DNA from: Pseudothioclava sp033100795
Lineage (GTDB): Bacteria > Pseudomonadota > Alphaproteobacteria > Rhodobacterales > Rhodobacteraceae
DNA: 64,000 nt
Assembly (NCBI RefSeq): GCF_033100795.1
Contig: NZ_JAWLVI010000004.1
Span: 62,001 to 126,000 of the forward strand
Direction of reading: 5' to 3'
The position numbers were made by a program, and so were the translations under genes. The notes below the pieces were generated by a model. That model was given only the letters and a program-made list of their open reading frames with translations, ran no database searches and was not told the DNA's origin. Below are positions 49,419 to 58,619 of the stretch, piece after piece; within the stretch, counting starts at the first letter, position 1, and every line of letters starts with the position of its first letter.

Positions 49419-51365
49419 ATGTCCCAAATCACCCTCACCTTCCCCGATGGAAATTCGCGCGACTATCCGGCCGGCACCACGCCCGCCGAAGTGGCTGCAA
49501 GCATCTCGACCTCGCTGGCGAAAAAGGCGATCTCGGCACAGGTGAACGGCGCGCATTTCGATCTGCAATGGCCGATCACTGCGGATGCGCAAATCGCGAT
49601 CAACACGATGCAGGATGACGAACCGGCGCTTGAGCTGATCCGCCACGATCTGGCGCATATCATGGCGCGCGCGGTGCAAGAGATCTGGCCCGACGTCAAA
49701 GTCACCATTGGCCCGGTCCGCGACAAGGGCTGGTTCTACGATTTCGACCGCACCGAACCCTTCACCCCCGAAGACCTTGGCCAGATCGAAGCGAAGATGC
49801 GCGAGATCATCAACGCCCGCGATCCGGTGAAAACCGAGGTCTGGGACCGTGCCCGCGCGATCAAGCATTACGAAGACACGAACGAGCCCTACAAAGTCGA
49901 ACTTATCGCCCGCATCCCCGAGGGCGAGGACATCCGCATGTATTGGCATGGCGAATGGCAGGATCTTTGCCGCGGCCCGCACCTGCAACACACCGGACAG
50001 GTGCCGGCGGATGCGTTCAAGCTGACCCATGTCGCAGGCGCCTATTGGCTGGGCGACAACACCCGCCCGATGCTCCAGCGTATCTACGGCGTGGGCTTCA
50101 AGAACCGCAAGGATCTGCAAGCCCACCTGACCATGATGGAAGAGGCCGCCAAGCGCGACCACCGCAAACTGGGCCGCGAGATGGACCTGTTCCACATGCA
50201 GGAAGAGGCTCCGGGGCAGGTCTTCTGGCACCCGAACGGCTGGCGTATCTACACCACACTGCAAGACTACATGCGCCGCCAGCAGGACCGCGACGGCTAT
50301 GTCGAGGTGAACACGCCGCAGGTGGTGAACCGCAAGCTCTGGGAGGCCTCGGGCCACTGGGAGAACTATCAGGAAAACATGTTCATCGTCGAAGTGGACG
50401 AGGATCATGCCCGCGAAAAAACCGTGAATGCGCTGAAACCGATGAACTGCCCGTGCCATGTGCAGGTGTTCAACGTCGGCCTGAAATCCTATCGCGATCT
50501 GCCGCTCCGCATGGCCGAATTCGGCTCGTGCAACCGCTATGAGCCTTCGGGCGCGCTGCATGGCATCATGCGCGTGCGCGGCTTCACGCAAGACGATGCC
50601 CACATTTTCTGCACCGATGCGCAGATCGAATCCGAGACAAGGAAATTCATCGAGTTTCTGGCGATGATCTATGCCGATCTGGGCTTCGAGAACTGGACGA
50701 TCAAGCTCTCGACCCGGCCTGAAAAGCGCATCGGCTCGGATGAAAGCTGGGACCGTGTCGAAAAGGCGCTTGGCGATGCGTGCAACGCGGCAGGCTATCA
50801 GTATGAGATTCAGGAAGGCGAAGGCGCATTCTACGGGCCGAAGCTTGAATTCACGCTGACCGACGCCATCGGGCGCGAATGGCAATGCGGCACGCTTCAG
50901 GTGGACCCGAACCTGCCCGAGCGTCTGGATGCAAGCTATATCGGTCAGGATGGAGAGCGTCACCGCCCCGTCATGCTGCACCGCGCGGTTCTTGGCTCGT
51001 TCGAGCGCTTCATCGGTATCCTGATCGAAAGCCACGCGGGCAAACTGCCGTTCTGGCTGGCGCCGCGTCAGGTGGTTGTAGCTTCGATCGTGTCGGACGC
51101 GGACGATTATGTGCGCGAGGTAACCGAGATGCTGCGCGCCGCGGGCATCCGCGCCGAGACCGACACCCGCAACGAGAAGATCAACTACAAGGTGCGCGAG
51201 CACAGCCTTGGCAAAGTGCCGGTGATCCTTGCGGTCGGGATGCGCGAGATCGAGGAGCGCACCGTTTCCGTGCGTCGTCTGGGTGAAAACCGCACCGAGA
51301 CCGTCGCCATCGACACGCTGATCGAACAGCTTAAGGCCGAGGCGACCCCGCCCGATCTGCTCTGA
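49419..51365 (+). CDS. thrS: Threonyl-tRNA synthetase
   Basis: 648 residues, full length. N-terminal TGS domain (ITLTFPDGNSRDYPAGTTP), editing domain with RHDLAHIMARAVQ (HxxxH type) and the catalytic class II core: GPGQ-like region, GHWENYQENMFIVE, MNCPCHVQVF (zinc Cys), LRMAEFGSCNRYEPSGALHG and the C-terminal anticodon-binding domain. GAGGAGGAC lies nine bases before the ATG. Single gene with its own terminator. Confidence 0.98.
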   Translation: MSQITLTFPDGNSRDYPAGTTPAEVAASISTSLAKKAISAQVNGAHFDLQWPITADAQIAINTMQDDEPALELIRHDLAHIMARAVQEIWPDVKVTIGPVRDKGWFYDFDRTEPFTPEDLGQIEAKMREIINARDPVKTEVWDRARAIKHYEDTNEPYKVELIARIPEGEDIRMYWHGEWQDLCRGPHLQHTGQVPADAFKLTHVAGAYWLGDNTRPMLQRIYGVGFKNRKDLQAHLTMMEEAAKRDHRKLGREMDLFHMQEEAPGQVFWHPNGWRIYTTLQDYMRRQQDRDGYVEVNTPQVVNRKLWEASGHWENYQENMFIVEVDEDHAREKTVNALKPMNCPCHVQVFNVGLKSYRDLPLRMAEFGSCNRYEPSGALHGIMRVRGFTQDDAHIFCTDAQIESETRKFIEFLAMIYADLGFENWTIKLSTRPEKRIGSDESWDRVEKALGDACNAAGYQYEIQEGEGAFYGPKLEFTLTDAIGREWQCGTLQVDPNLPERLDASYIGQDGERHRPVMLHRAVLGSFERFIGILIESHAGKLPFWLAPRQVVVASIVSDADDYVREVTEMLRAAGIRAETDTRNEKINYKVREHSLGKVPVILAVGMREIEERTVSVRRLGENRTETVAIDTLIEQLKAEATPPDLL

Positions 51366-51393
51366 CCGCAGAATCAGCCTTCAGTTGAGCCGC

Positions 51394-51428
51394 AAACGCC
51401 GCGCCCCTTCCCCGGTCGCGGCGTTTTT
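51394..51428 (+). terminator. Terminator of thrS
   Basis: AAACGCCGCG (51394-51403) pairs with CGCGGCGTTT (51417-51426) around a pyrimidine-rich loop and continues as TTTTTC. Confidence 0.85.
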
Positions 51429-51626
51429 CTTCGAATTTCTATGGGCTTGGCCTGTCATCGGAATTTCAATTGCATTTCCGGATGCTTGTGGCACTCTATT
51501 GCGCATGTGACTGCTACCTTTCCTACCGCCTCCCTTCTCACAAACGGGGCAGCCGGAAGATTTGAAAGACCTGGCTGCACGGCCCCGGGCAATCTCGCCT
51601 GAGGGAAATTCGAAAAGGAGAACGGT
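51429..51626 (+). promoter_or_regulatory. Long leader/promoter region of the cold-shock gene
   Basis: About 200 bases without a gene between the thrS terminator and the cold-shock ATG. It contains GCAGCCGGAAGATT and GACCTGGCTGC, whose ends can pair (GCAGCC with GGCTGC), and the ribosome site AAAAGGAG just before the ATG. Cold-shock messages commonly have long structured leaders; no exact promoter is assigned. Confidence 0.4.
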
Positions 51627-51833
51627 ATGGCTACGGGCACCGTCAAATGGTTCAACTCGACCAAAGGCTTCGGCTTCATCGCACCCGACGAGGGTGGCAA
51701 GGACGTTTTCGTCCACATCTCGGCTGTTGAGCGCGCGGGCCTCAAAGGTCTGAACGACAACCAGAAAGTCAGCTACGAACTGCAAGAAGGCCGCGACGGC
51801 CGCGCTTCGGCTTCGGACCTGCAGCTTCTCTGA
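51627..51833 (+). CDS. Cold-shock protein (CspA family)
   Basis: 68 residues, one cold-shock domain binding single-stranded RNA/DNA. RNP1 is KGFGFIAP and RNP2 is VFVHISAV; ATGTVKWFNSTKGFGFI is the standard start. AAAAGGAG lies before the ATG. Probably an RNA chaperone; temperature response cannot be judged from sequence. A strong terminator follows. Confidence 0.95.
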   Translation: MATGTVKWFNSTKGFGFIAPDEGGKDVFVHISAVERAGLKGLNDNQKVSYELQEGRDGRASASDLQLL

Positions 51834-51857
51834 GGATTTCCTCGGTCAAGAATTCGG

Positions 51858-51885
51858 CCCGCAAGAGCGATCTTGCGGGTCTTTT
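51858..51885. terminator. Terminator shared by the cold-shock gene and the ArsC/YffB-like gene
   Basis: CCCGCAAGA (51858-51866) pairs perfectly with TCTTGCGGG (51871-51879) around GCGA and is followed by TCTTTTC. It lies between two convergent genes. Confidence 0.85.
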
Positions 51886-52208
51886 CATATCCAGACGGCC
51901 TGCGCATCGGCCTTCCAGCCAAGCGTGCGCGTCTCGCCCTCTTCGATCACGGGGCGCTTCATCAGCGTCGGATGCCGGGCGATAAGATCGGCCACGGGGG
52001 CGGCGCGTTCATCATCAGTCAAGCCGCGCCAGGTGGTCGAGGATTTGTTCACCAGAGCTTCGCCAAATGCCGCCACAAAGCGCGCGATTTCCGCGTCGGT
52101 CAGCGGCGCCCCTCGCACATCGCGAAACTCGGGCGCACGACCTGCCCCCTCCAGCGCCTTCAGCGCCTTCTTCACCGTGTCGCAAGATTTGATCCCGTAA
52201 ACGATCAT
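51885..52208 (-). CDS. ArsC/Spx family protein (YffB-like)
   Basis: 107 residues, glutaredoxin-fold ArsC superfamily. The start IVYGIKSCDTVKKALKALE has the single Cys and Thr-Val-Lys-Lys pattern of YffB-type proteins, whose cellular role is unclear; real arsenate reductases of this family need further residues. It is unrelated in fold to the ArsC domain of the arsR fusion. Its ATG overlaps the lolD stop by four bases, so it is the last gene of lolC-lolD-yffB. Confidence 0.82.
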   Translation of the reverse strand: MIVYGIKSCDTVKKALKALEGAGRAPEFRDVRGAPLTDAEIARFVAAFGEALVNKSSTTWRGLTDDERAAPVADLIARHPTLMKRPVIEEGETRTLGWKADAQAVWI

Positions 52209-52891
52209 GGCTGATCCTCTGTCAAATGCCCCGCCTCAAGGCGCATCACACGGTCCATCCGCGCGGCCAGCTCCAGATTATGCGTCGCGATCAGGGCCGA
52301 CAGACCGGTGTCCCGCACCAGCCCCATCAGCGCCGCAAACACCGTGTCCGAGGTCGCCGGATCAAGGTTGCCGGTCGGCTCATCGGCCAGCAACAGCTTG
52401 GGCTGGTTGGCCAGTGCCCGACAAAAGGCGACGCGCTGTTGCTCTCCGCCCGAAAGTTCAGACGGACGATGGCTGGCCCGCGCCGATAGGCCGACAGTAG
52501 CCAAAAGCGCCTGCCCCCGCGCCTCGGCCGCCCCCCGCGCAACACCATTCGCCAACTGCGGCAGAACGACATTCTCCAGCGCCGAGAACTCGGGCAGCAG
52601 GTGGTGGAACTGATAGACAAAGCCCAGATCGGTGCGCCGCGCCTCTGTCCGGCGACGGTCCGACGCACCGCTCATGTCCTGACCATTCAGCACAACACGT
52701 CCCCGATCCGCCGTATCCAGCAGCCCCGCGATATGCAAAAGCGTCGATTTCCCTGCGCCCGAAGGCGCGACAAGGGCCACGACCTCACCTCGGGAAATTG
52801 TTAAATTCACACCTTTCAGGACCGAAATCTCGCCCGGAGCACCCCGATTATAGCACTTTTCGATCATCTCCAGCGTCAGCACATCACTCAT
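52205..52891 (-). CDS. lolD: Lipoprotein-releasing ABC transporter ATPase LolD
   Basis: 228 residues. It powers release of outer-membrane lipoproteins from the inner membrane. Walker A APSGAGKSTLLH, Q-loop with the LolD-type FVYQFHHLLPEFSALENV, signature LSGGEQQRVAFCRAL, Walker B LLLADEPTGNLD and the H-loop ATHNLELA. Overlaps the permease gene by eight bases. Confidence 0.95.
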   Translation of the reverse strand: MSDVLTLEMIEKCYNRGAPGEISVLKGVNLTISRGEVVALVAPSGAGKSTLLHIAGLLDTADRGRVVLNGQDMSGASDRRRTEARRTDLGFVYQFHHLLPEFSALENVVLPQLANGVARGAAEARGQALLATVGLSARASHRPSELSGGEQQRVAFCRALANQPKLLLADEPTGNLDPATSDTVFAALMGLVRDTGLSALIATHNLELAARMDRVMRLEAGHLTEDQP

Positions 52892-54176
52892 AGCGCAAGG
52901 CCTCCACCGGGTTCAGACGCGCCGCGCGACGCGCCGGAAAGATCGTCACGACAAAAGACAGCCCAAGCGACAGCGCCACAGCTTTCGCCACATCATAGCC
53001 CTGCAACTTGGCCGGAAGCTCGTAAATGCCGCGGATCGAGGGATCCCACGCACCGCCACCGTTCAGCCAGTTCACGAAGGACATCACCTCGTCGATATAG
53101 ACCGCGAACAGGCAGCCAAGGATCACCCCGCCCACCGTGCCAATCACGCCCGTAAACGCGCCACACAGGAAAAACACCCGCATCACCGAGCCTTCGGTCA
53201 GGCCCATCGTGCGCAAAATGCCGATGTCGCGCCCTTTGTTCTTGACCAGCATAATCAGCCCCGAGGTGATATTCATCGCCGCGATCAAAACCAAAATCGA
53301 GAGGATCACGAACATCACGTTATCCTCGATGTCCAGTGCGCGCAGGAACGACGACGAGCTGTCCTTCCACGTCCAGAGCATCGTGCCAGCCCCCCCCGCC
53401 TGCACCAGCGGCGGCAGAAATGGATCAAGCGTTTCAGGCGTGTCCACCATCACCTCGATCTCGTCAGCCCCGGCTTCGCGGTTGAAATAGCTCTGCGCCT
53501 CGGCAAACGGCATATAGATGCGCGTCCGGTCAATGTCCCACCGGCCAGCGGTGAAGATATAAGTGACCGGATAGGCGCTAACCCGCGGGCTGGTGCCAAA
53601 GGCGGTCTTCGCCCCGTCGGGCGAGATCAGCTTGACCTTATCGCCAAGCCCGACGCCAAGCTCCCGCGCCAGCCCCGAGCCCATCGCGATCCCATCCGAG
53701 AAGCGACTAATGTCACCAAGGCTGTCTTGCGGGTTTGCGACGCGCGGGATGGTTTTCATGTTTTTCTCTGAAATTCCATAGACTTCCGCAACATTCGAGC
53801 GGTTCCCGCTACTGACCATCACCTGCCCGCGGATCAAGGGGGCAGCGCGGGTCACACCGGGGATCGCCTCAATCCGGGCGGCGCGGTCGGCGTAGTCGCG
53901 CATCAGCGTGGAATAGGCGCCCGAGCCTTCGACCACTTCCATCGGTGCGGAATAGACCGTCACATGTGCGTTCGAACCAAGGATCGTATCAACAAATTCG
54001 GCGCGAAAGCCCGCACGCACGGCCAGTGTCGCAATCAGCGCGGCAACGCCCAGCATGATCCCGATCAGCGAAATCCATGTCATCACCGACACGCCCCCCT
54101 CGGCGCGGCGCGCGCGGAGGTATCGCCAGGCGATCAAAAACTCGAAAGGGGCGAAAGGTGCTGTTCGGGTGGCCAT
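52884..54176 (-). CDS. lolC: Lipoprotein-releasing system permease (LolC/LolE, LolF-type)
   Basis: 430 residues with four membrane helices: one after FEFLIAWRYLRARRAEGG and three in the C-terminal half (LVLIAAMNITSGLIMLVKNKGRDIG is split around the third; AVALSLGLSFVVTIFPARRAARL near the end). A large periplasmic domain lies between. Only one such permease gene is present, so it probably works as a homodimer of the LolF kind. I use the ATG at 54176 (MATRTAPFAPFEF); an upstream in-frame start at 54245 adds a region without similarity. Confidence 0.92.
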   Translation of the reverse strand: MATRTAPFAPFEFLIAWRYLRARRAEGGVSVMTWISLIGIMLGVAALIATLAVRAGFRAEFVDTILGSNAHVTVYSAPMEVVEGSGAYSTLMRDYADRAARIEAIPGVTRAAPLIRGQVMVSSGNRSNVAEVYGISEKNMKTIPRVANPQDSLGDISRFSDGIAMGSGLARELGVGLGDKVKLISPDGAKTAFGTSPRVSAYPVTYIFTAGRWDIDRTRIYMPFAEAQSYFNREAGADEIEVMVDTPETLDPFLPPLVQAGGAGTMLWTWKDSSSSFLRALDIEDNVMFVILSILVLIAAMNITSGLIMLVKNKGRDIGILRTMGLTEGSVMRVFFLCGAFTGVIGTVGGVILGCLFAVYIDEVMSFVNWLNGGGAWDPSIRGIYELPAKLQGYDVAKAVALSLGLSFVVTIFPARRAARLNPVEALRYE

Positions 54177-54263
54177 CGGGTCTAATCCAAAAGATGCGGC
54201 ACGCTCGCCTCTTATGCCCGAAAGGTCAAGCCCGCGCCCGATCACAGAGCCGTTCGGCGCGCG

Positions 54264-55565
54264 TTATTCCCCCAGCAGATGTTCGTAGCGCGCATCGGTC
54301 AGGGTTTTCAGAAAAGCGACGATCGCGTCGATCCGCTTGTCATCCAGAGCCGGGCCGGTTTCGAGTTCTGTCATAGACAAAGTGCCCTCAACCTCGGGCG
54401 CAGCAAAAGGGGCGCCCGTTTCAGGGTTGATCTGGTCCTCAGGCAGGGCCGAGTTGTATTTGTTATAGAACAGAACAACCGTGCGCAGGTCTTCAAACAC
54501 GCCATTATGCATGTAAGGCTCTGTTACTGCGACATTTCTAAGCGATGGAACCTTGAAACGCCCGCGCATGTCCTCTTGCGAAATGTCGGGATTGTCCAAC
54601 AACCCGTTATCGCGATAATCCGCCGCGGCACCGTTTAGCGCCCGCGCCTTACGGTTCGCCGGAACGCCGATGTTGTGATAGGCATATGTTGAAAAAGTCT
54701 CATTCAGTGACAGCGGCCCCGCCTGAAGCTGGTGACAAATGTTGCAATTTGTAAACTCGGACGAAAAGAACAGCAGACGCCCCAGCTCTTCCTCTTCGGT
54801 CAGCCGCACCTCGCCACGCAAAAAGCGGTCATATCTGGAATCGAATGGTGCAAAGACCGGCGTTTTCTCGAAAGCCGCTATCGCGCGGGTCATCGCATCA
54901 AAGCTGGCCTCGGGATCGGCAAGCGGGTCATCAATTCCCGCGAGCTGCTTTAGCGCCGCACGATGAGCGGGCGTTTCAGCCAGCCGCTCGGCCACAGCCT
55001 CGACCGAGGGCAAGCCCATTTCCAGCGGGTTCAGCGGCGGCCCCTTGGCCTGATCGGCCAGCGTCGCGGCACGCCCGTCCAGAAACTGCCCGCCGATCCA
55101 TTCCCCCTTTTCCGAGCGATGGAACTCAGGCGAAGCCATCGCATAGGCCGCGCTTGGAGTGTTGCGGTCGCCCAAAGAGCGCCCGTCATCCCCCAAAGAC
55201 ACCGCACGCCCCGCCGCCGTTTCGCGCGGATCGACAAAGGCAAAATCGGGATCGTGGCAGGTCGCGCAGCTTTGCGTCCGGTTTTGCGACAGGTTGGTAT
55301 CCATGAACAACAGCGCGCCCCAGTCCTCAAGCGTCGCGGGCGCAGGGGCCGTGGCGGGGCTTGCCGCCTGATCGTCCCCGTGGATCATCTGGTGGATCTC
55401 GGCGTGAGTGCCGCCGGCCATATGCTCAAGGTGGTTGGCGTCATGCTCGGAGGGGCGCGAATGGGAAACGAACGCCGGCTCATGCGGCCAGAGCATCACC
55501 GCGCCAAGCCCCGCCAGCGCGACAACTGACGCCGAAAGCCCGATCAAAACGCCCTTGGAAGCCAT
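54264..55565 (-). CDS. Di-heme cytochrome c peroxidase / MauG family protein
   Basis: 433 residues. An N-terminal hydrophobic segment (GVLIGLSASVVALAGLGAVML) acts as signal anchor or signal peptide. A His-rich linker follows (HDANHLEHMAGGTHAEIHQM, residues about 45-65). Two c-type heme sites are CATCH and CNICH, as in the bacterial CCP/MauG family; RNTPSAAYA, RFKVPSLRNVAVTEPYMHNG are family hallmarks. It acts in the periplasm on peroxide or as an oxidising partner of another protein. AAAGGGCGG before 55565 supports that start. It separates proS from lolC. Confidence 0.88.
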   Translation of the reverse strand: MASKGVLIGLSASVVALAGLGAVMLWPHEPAFVSHSRPSEHDANHLEHMAGGTHAEIHQMIHGDDQAASPATAPAPATLEDWGALLFMDTNLSQNRTQSCATCHDPDFAFVDPRETAAGRAVSLGDDGRSLGDRNTPSAAYAMASPEFHRSEKGEWIGGQFLDGRAATLADQAKGPPLNPLEMGLPSVEAVAERLAETPAHRAALKQLAGIDDPLADPEASFDAMTRAIAAFEKTPVFAPFDSRYDRFLRGEVRLTEEEELGRLLFFSSEFTNCNICHQLQAGPLSLNETFSTYAYHNIGVPANRKARALNGAAADYRDNGLLDNPDISQEDMRGRFKVPSLRNVAVTEPYMHNGVFEDLRTVVLFYNKYNSALPEDQINPETGAPFAAPEVEGTLSMTELETGPALDDKRIDAIVAFLKTLTDARYEHLLGE

Positions 55566-55599
55566 TGTCCGCCCTTTCATACACCCGAACATAATAATA

Positions 55600-55624
55600 C
55601 CCCCGCCACCAATGCGACGGGGGG
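55600..55624 (-). terminator. Terminator of proS
   Basis: CCCCCG (55600-55605) pairs with CGGGGG (55618-55623) around a 12-base loop; on the minus strand the hairpin runs into TATTATTATG. It lies just past the proS stop. Confidence 0.6.
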
Positions 55625-55629
55625 AATTC

Positions 55630-56970
55630 TTAGCGGTGAGCGGCGTAAATCTCGGCGATGCGCGCAACGGCGGCTTCGGCCGACATCTCTTCGCTTTCGC
55701 CGGTGCGACGGCTGGTCAGCTCGACCACACCGTTGGCCAGACCGCGCGGGCCGACCGTCACACGCCACGGCAGACCGATCAGGTCCATCGTCGCGAATTT
55801 GGCGCCTGCGCGCTCTTCGCGGTCGTCGTAAAGCGGATCAAGACCCGCCGCGACCATCGCCTTATAGAGCGCGTCACAGGCCGCATCACAGGCGGCGTCA
55901 CCTTGCTTGAGGTTGACGATACCGGCATGGAACGGGGTGACGCCTTCGGGCCAGATGATGCCCTTTTCGTCGTGGCTGGCCTCGATGATCGCGCCCAGAA
56001 GACGCGACACGCCGATCCCGTGCGAGCCCATCTCGACCGGCACGCGCGCACCATCGGGGGTGGTGACGGTGGCGCCCATTGCCTCGGAGTATTTGGTGCC
56101 GAAGTAGAAGATTTGCCCGACCTCGATCCCGCGGGCGACGCGGCGGCGTTCCTCGGGGATTTCGTTGAACAGCGCTTCATCGTGGGTCTCGTCGGTGCGG
56201 GCGTAACGCGAGGTGAATTCCTCCAGCACGGCCTGACACTCTTCGCGGCTATCGTAGTCGATCTCGCGGTCGCCGAAGGTCAGATCGGTCACTTCGCTGT
56301 CATAGAAGACCTCGGATTCGCCGGTCTCCGCCAGCACGAGGAATTCATGCGTATAATCGCCGCCGATCGGGCCGCCATCGGCGCGCATCGGGATCGCCTG
56401 AAGCCCCATACGCTCGTAGGTGCGCAGATAGCTCACGAGGTGGCGGTTATAGGCGTGCAGCGCGTCTTCGCGGGTCAGGTCGAAGGTGTAGCCGTCTTTC
56501 ATAAAGAACTCGCGGCCCCGCATCACGCCGAAACGCGGGCGGATCTCGTCGCGGAACTTCCACTGGATGTGATAGAGCGTCAGCGGCAGCGATTTGTAGC
56601 TTTCGACATGGGCGCGGAAGATGTCCGTCACCATTTCCTCATTGGTCGGACCGTAAAGCATATCGCGGCCATGACGGTCCTTGATGCGCAGCATTTCCTG
56701 ACCGTAGTCATCATAGCGCCCGCTTTCGCGCCACAGGTCCGCCGATTGCAGCGTCGGCATCAAAAGCGGAATGTGGCCCGCGCGGATTTGCTCTTCATGG
56801 ACGATCTGCTCGATCCGCTTGAGCACCTTGTAGCCCAAGGGCAGCCACGAATAGATGCCTGCGGATTGCTGCTTGATCATGCCCGCGCGCAGCATCAGGC
56901 GGTGCGAGACGATCTGGGCCTCGGCGGGGTTCTCTTTGAGAACGGGAAGGAAATAGCGGGAAAGGCGCAT
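55630..56970 (-). CDS. proS: Prolyl-tRNA synthetase (short alphaproteobacterial form)
   Basis: 446 residues, shorter than E. coli ProS because the editing insertion is missing. Class II motifs: LPLGYKVLKRIEQIVHEE, then PTLQSADLWRESGRYDDYG, PTNEEMVTDIFR, YHIQWKFRDEIRPRFGVMRGREF, and the anticodon-binding domain near DPLYDDREERAGAKFATMD. Alphaproteobacteria usually use this form. Its start ATG is at 56970 (MRLSRYFLPVL). Confidence 0.97.
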   Translation of the reverse strand: MRLSRYFLPVLKENPAEAQIVSHRLMLRAGMIKQQSAGIYSWLPLGYKVLKRIEQIVHEEQIRAGHIPLLMPTLQSADLWRESGRYDDYGQEMLRIKDRHGRDMLYGPTNEEMVTDIFRAHVESYKSLPLTLYHIQWKFRDEIRPRFGVMRGREFFMKDGYTFDLTREDALHAYNRHLVSYLRTYERMGLQAIPMRADGGPIGGDYTHEFLVLAETGESEVFYDSEVTDLTFGDREIDYDSREECQAVLEEFTSRYARTDETHDEALFNEIPEERRRVARGIEVGQIFYFGTKYSEAMGATVTTPDGARVPVEMGSHGIGVSRLLGAIIEASHDEKGIIWPEGVTPFHAGIVNLKQGDAACDAACDALYKAMVAAGLDPLYDDREERAGAKFATMDLIGLPWRVTVGPRGLANGVVELTSRRTGESEEMSAEAAVARIAEIYAAHR

Positions 56971-57054
56971 CTGGCGGTCCTGCGGATTGGGTTATCTGTC
57001 GCCACTTGGCCTAGAGGAATTAGGCCAGCGGGGCAAGTGTCCGCGCGGGGTCGC

Positions 57055-58482
57055 CTAGCGGGTTTCGAACGGGATTTTCAAGCCAACCGTCGCCACCGTG
57101 GGCGCAAGCCCGCCCGATTTCAGCGCCCGCAGCGTGCCAAGCCCCAGCGACAGGCGCAGGTTGTCGCGCAGCGCGCAGTCCAGTTCCGCGCGCAAGCCCC
57201 CGATCAGCCCGCCCGCCGCGTTGACGCCGCCGCCCCCTGCCGCGCCCAGATGCGCCTCGACCGAGGCGCTCCAGCGCGGCGAGAGCGGCATCTCGTAGCC
57301 AAGCCCCAACAGACCGATGGCATAGCCCGCCACCTCGCCGCCCATCGCGGTTTGCGCGTTCCCCGTCAGATAAAGGCGGTCGGTCAGGAACATATCGACC
57401 GAGCTTTCTTGCATAATCGGGCGGCCCGATCCGGGTGCCCCCGCCTTGCGGAACCCCGCGTTCGGGTCTTGCACCGAAACGCCGAAACTATAGGCCCATT
57501 TCTGCGGCTTCCCGGTGGTCGACTGGCCCGCTGCGCGCTTGAACACCCGCGTGAGGCGCACCGAGGCCAAAGCCCCGCCGTGATCGCCCGAGAGCGCCTT
57601 GGTGCCGCCCACCGCCAGATCAAGATCCAGCCAATTGGCCAGCGGCACGCTCACCCCGCCCGCAACGGAAACCAGCGGCCCCGCGCCGGTATCCACCTCG
57701 CCGCCGCCGCCAAAGCCAAGCGCCGCCTCGCCAAACAGATCAACCGGCCCCATCGGGATGCGGTGGCGCAGGCCGCCCATCACCTGCATATAGCCCTCGC
57801 CGCCTTTCGCGGCCCCCGCCGCGCCGAAGGTCAGCTCGTTGCGGGCCGACAGCAGAAAGCTCGCCTCGGCACCGACAAGGCTCAGATCGGGTTGCGGCTG
57901 GCCTGCGCGGGTCTGCGCGCCCGAGCGCGCCACCACCTGCGCCGCCCCGAGAGAGACCGAGCGCAGCGGCAGGGACAGCGCCCCGCCCGCGCGCACCTGA
58001 TCCGGATCGACCGAATAGCGCACCCCGACGCCCAGCGCGGGCCCGTCGATATTCGCCCCCGCGATCCGCATCCATGAAGCGCCCGCTTGCAGCCCCCAAT
58101 GGGGCGAGAGCGCATAATCGGCAGCAACACCTGCGCGCAGCATCAGCCCGTCACCGACAACCTGCGCCGCCCCGCCACCGCCACCGATAAACCCTTGCAA
58201 TTTCAGGGATAGATCGGGGCTCACCGGCATTGTCTTGACCGCTTCGAAGCCCCAGAAGAACGCGCCCCCCGCATCGCCACTGGCGGCCGAATAGATCGAC
58301 TGGCCAAAGCTCAGGCCCGGCGCGACCTCGTGCCCGACATACAGCCGGTGCAGCCCTTCGATTTTGGTTTGCGGATCGTTCAGCGCCTCGAAACCCGTCT
58401 CGATTTCAAAGGATGCCGCAGGCAAAGCCGCCCCCGCCAGAACACAAATCGCCATCACGGCACGGCGCAGAACACGGGGCAT
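57055..58482 (-). CDS. Exported glycine-rich outer-membrane barrel-like protein
   Basis: 475 residues. Residues 1-24 are a signal peptide (ending ALPAASF). The rest is rich in Gly and alternating hydrophobic residues, with many Gly-Gly turns (FIGGGGGAAQVVGDG, EVDTGAGPLVSVAGGVSV, LGAAGGGGVNAAGGLIGG), the look of a long beta-barrel or beta-sheet surface protein. It ends with GLKIPFETR instead of a terminal aromatic. I recognise no family. Related Rhodobacterales proteins of this length are annotated as hypothetical. Confidence 0.6.
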   Translation of the reverse strand: MPRVLRRAVMAICVLAGAALPAASFEIETGFEALNDPQTKIEGLHRLYVGHEVAPGLSFGQSIYSAASGDAGGAFFWGFEAVKTMPVSPDLSLKLQGFIGGGGGAAQVVGDGLMLRAGVAADYALSPHWGLQAGASWMRIAGANIDGPALGVGVRYSVDPDQVRAGGALSLPLRSVSLGAAQVVARSGAQTRAGQPQPDLSLVGAEASFLLSARNELTFGAAGAAKGGEGYMQVMGGLRHRIPMGPVDLFGEAALGFGGGGEVDTGAGPLVSVAGGVSVPLANWLDLDLAVGGTKALSGDHGGALASVRLTRVFKRAAGQSTTGKPQKWAYSFGVSVQDPNAGFRKAGAPGSGRPIMQESSVDMFLTDRLYLTGNAQTAMGGEVAGYAIGLLGLGYEMPLSPRWSASVEAHLGAAGGGGVNAAGGLIGGLRAELDCALRDNLRLSLGLGTLRALKSGGLAPTVATVGLKIPFETR

Positions 58483-58619
58483 AGCGTCACCTCTAACAAA
58501 TTCGCCCCCATTAGAAAGAGGCGCGCCGGAATGGTCAATTCCCCGATTTGAGGCAATACGCTTGAAAATTCCGCGCTTTACCCCGATTTTGCACGGGTAT
58601 TCGTAAGAAGGAGCGGGTT

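Noticed and set aside
48957..51203. A 748-codon minus-strand frame opposite phaR and thrS
   Set aside because: It spans two genes and a terminator on the other strand and has no family features.
51381..51785. A 134-codon minus-strand frame opposite the cold-shock gene and its leader
   Set aside because: Overlaps the complete cold-shock gene and a terminator; no similarity.
51885..52208. Reading the ArsC/YffB-like gene as part of the arsenic resistance system
   Set aside because: It is translationally coupled to lolD, has a different fold from the arsR-fused reductase and lies 38 kb from the arsenic operon.
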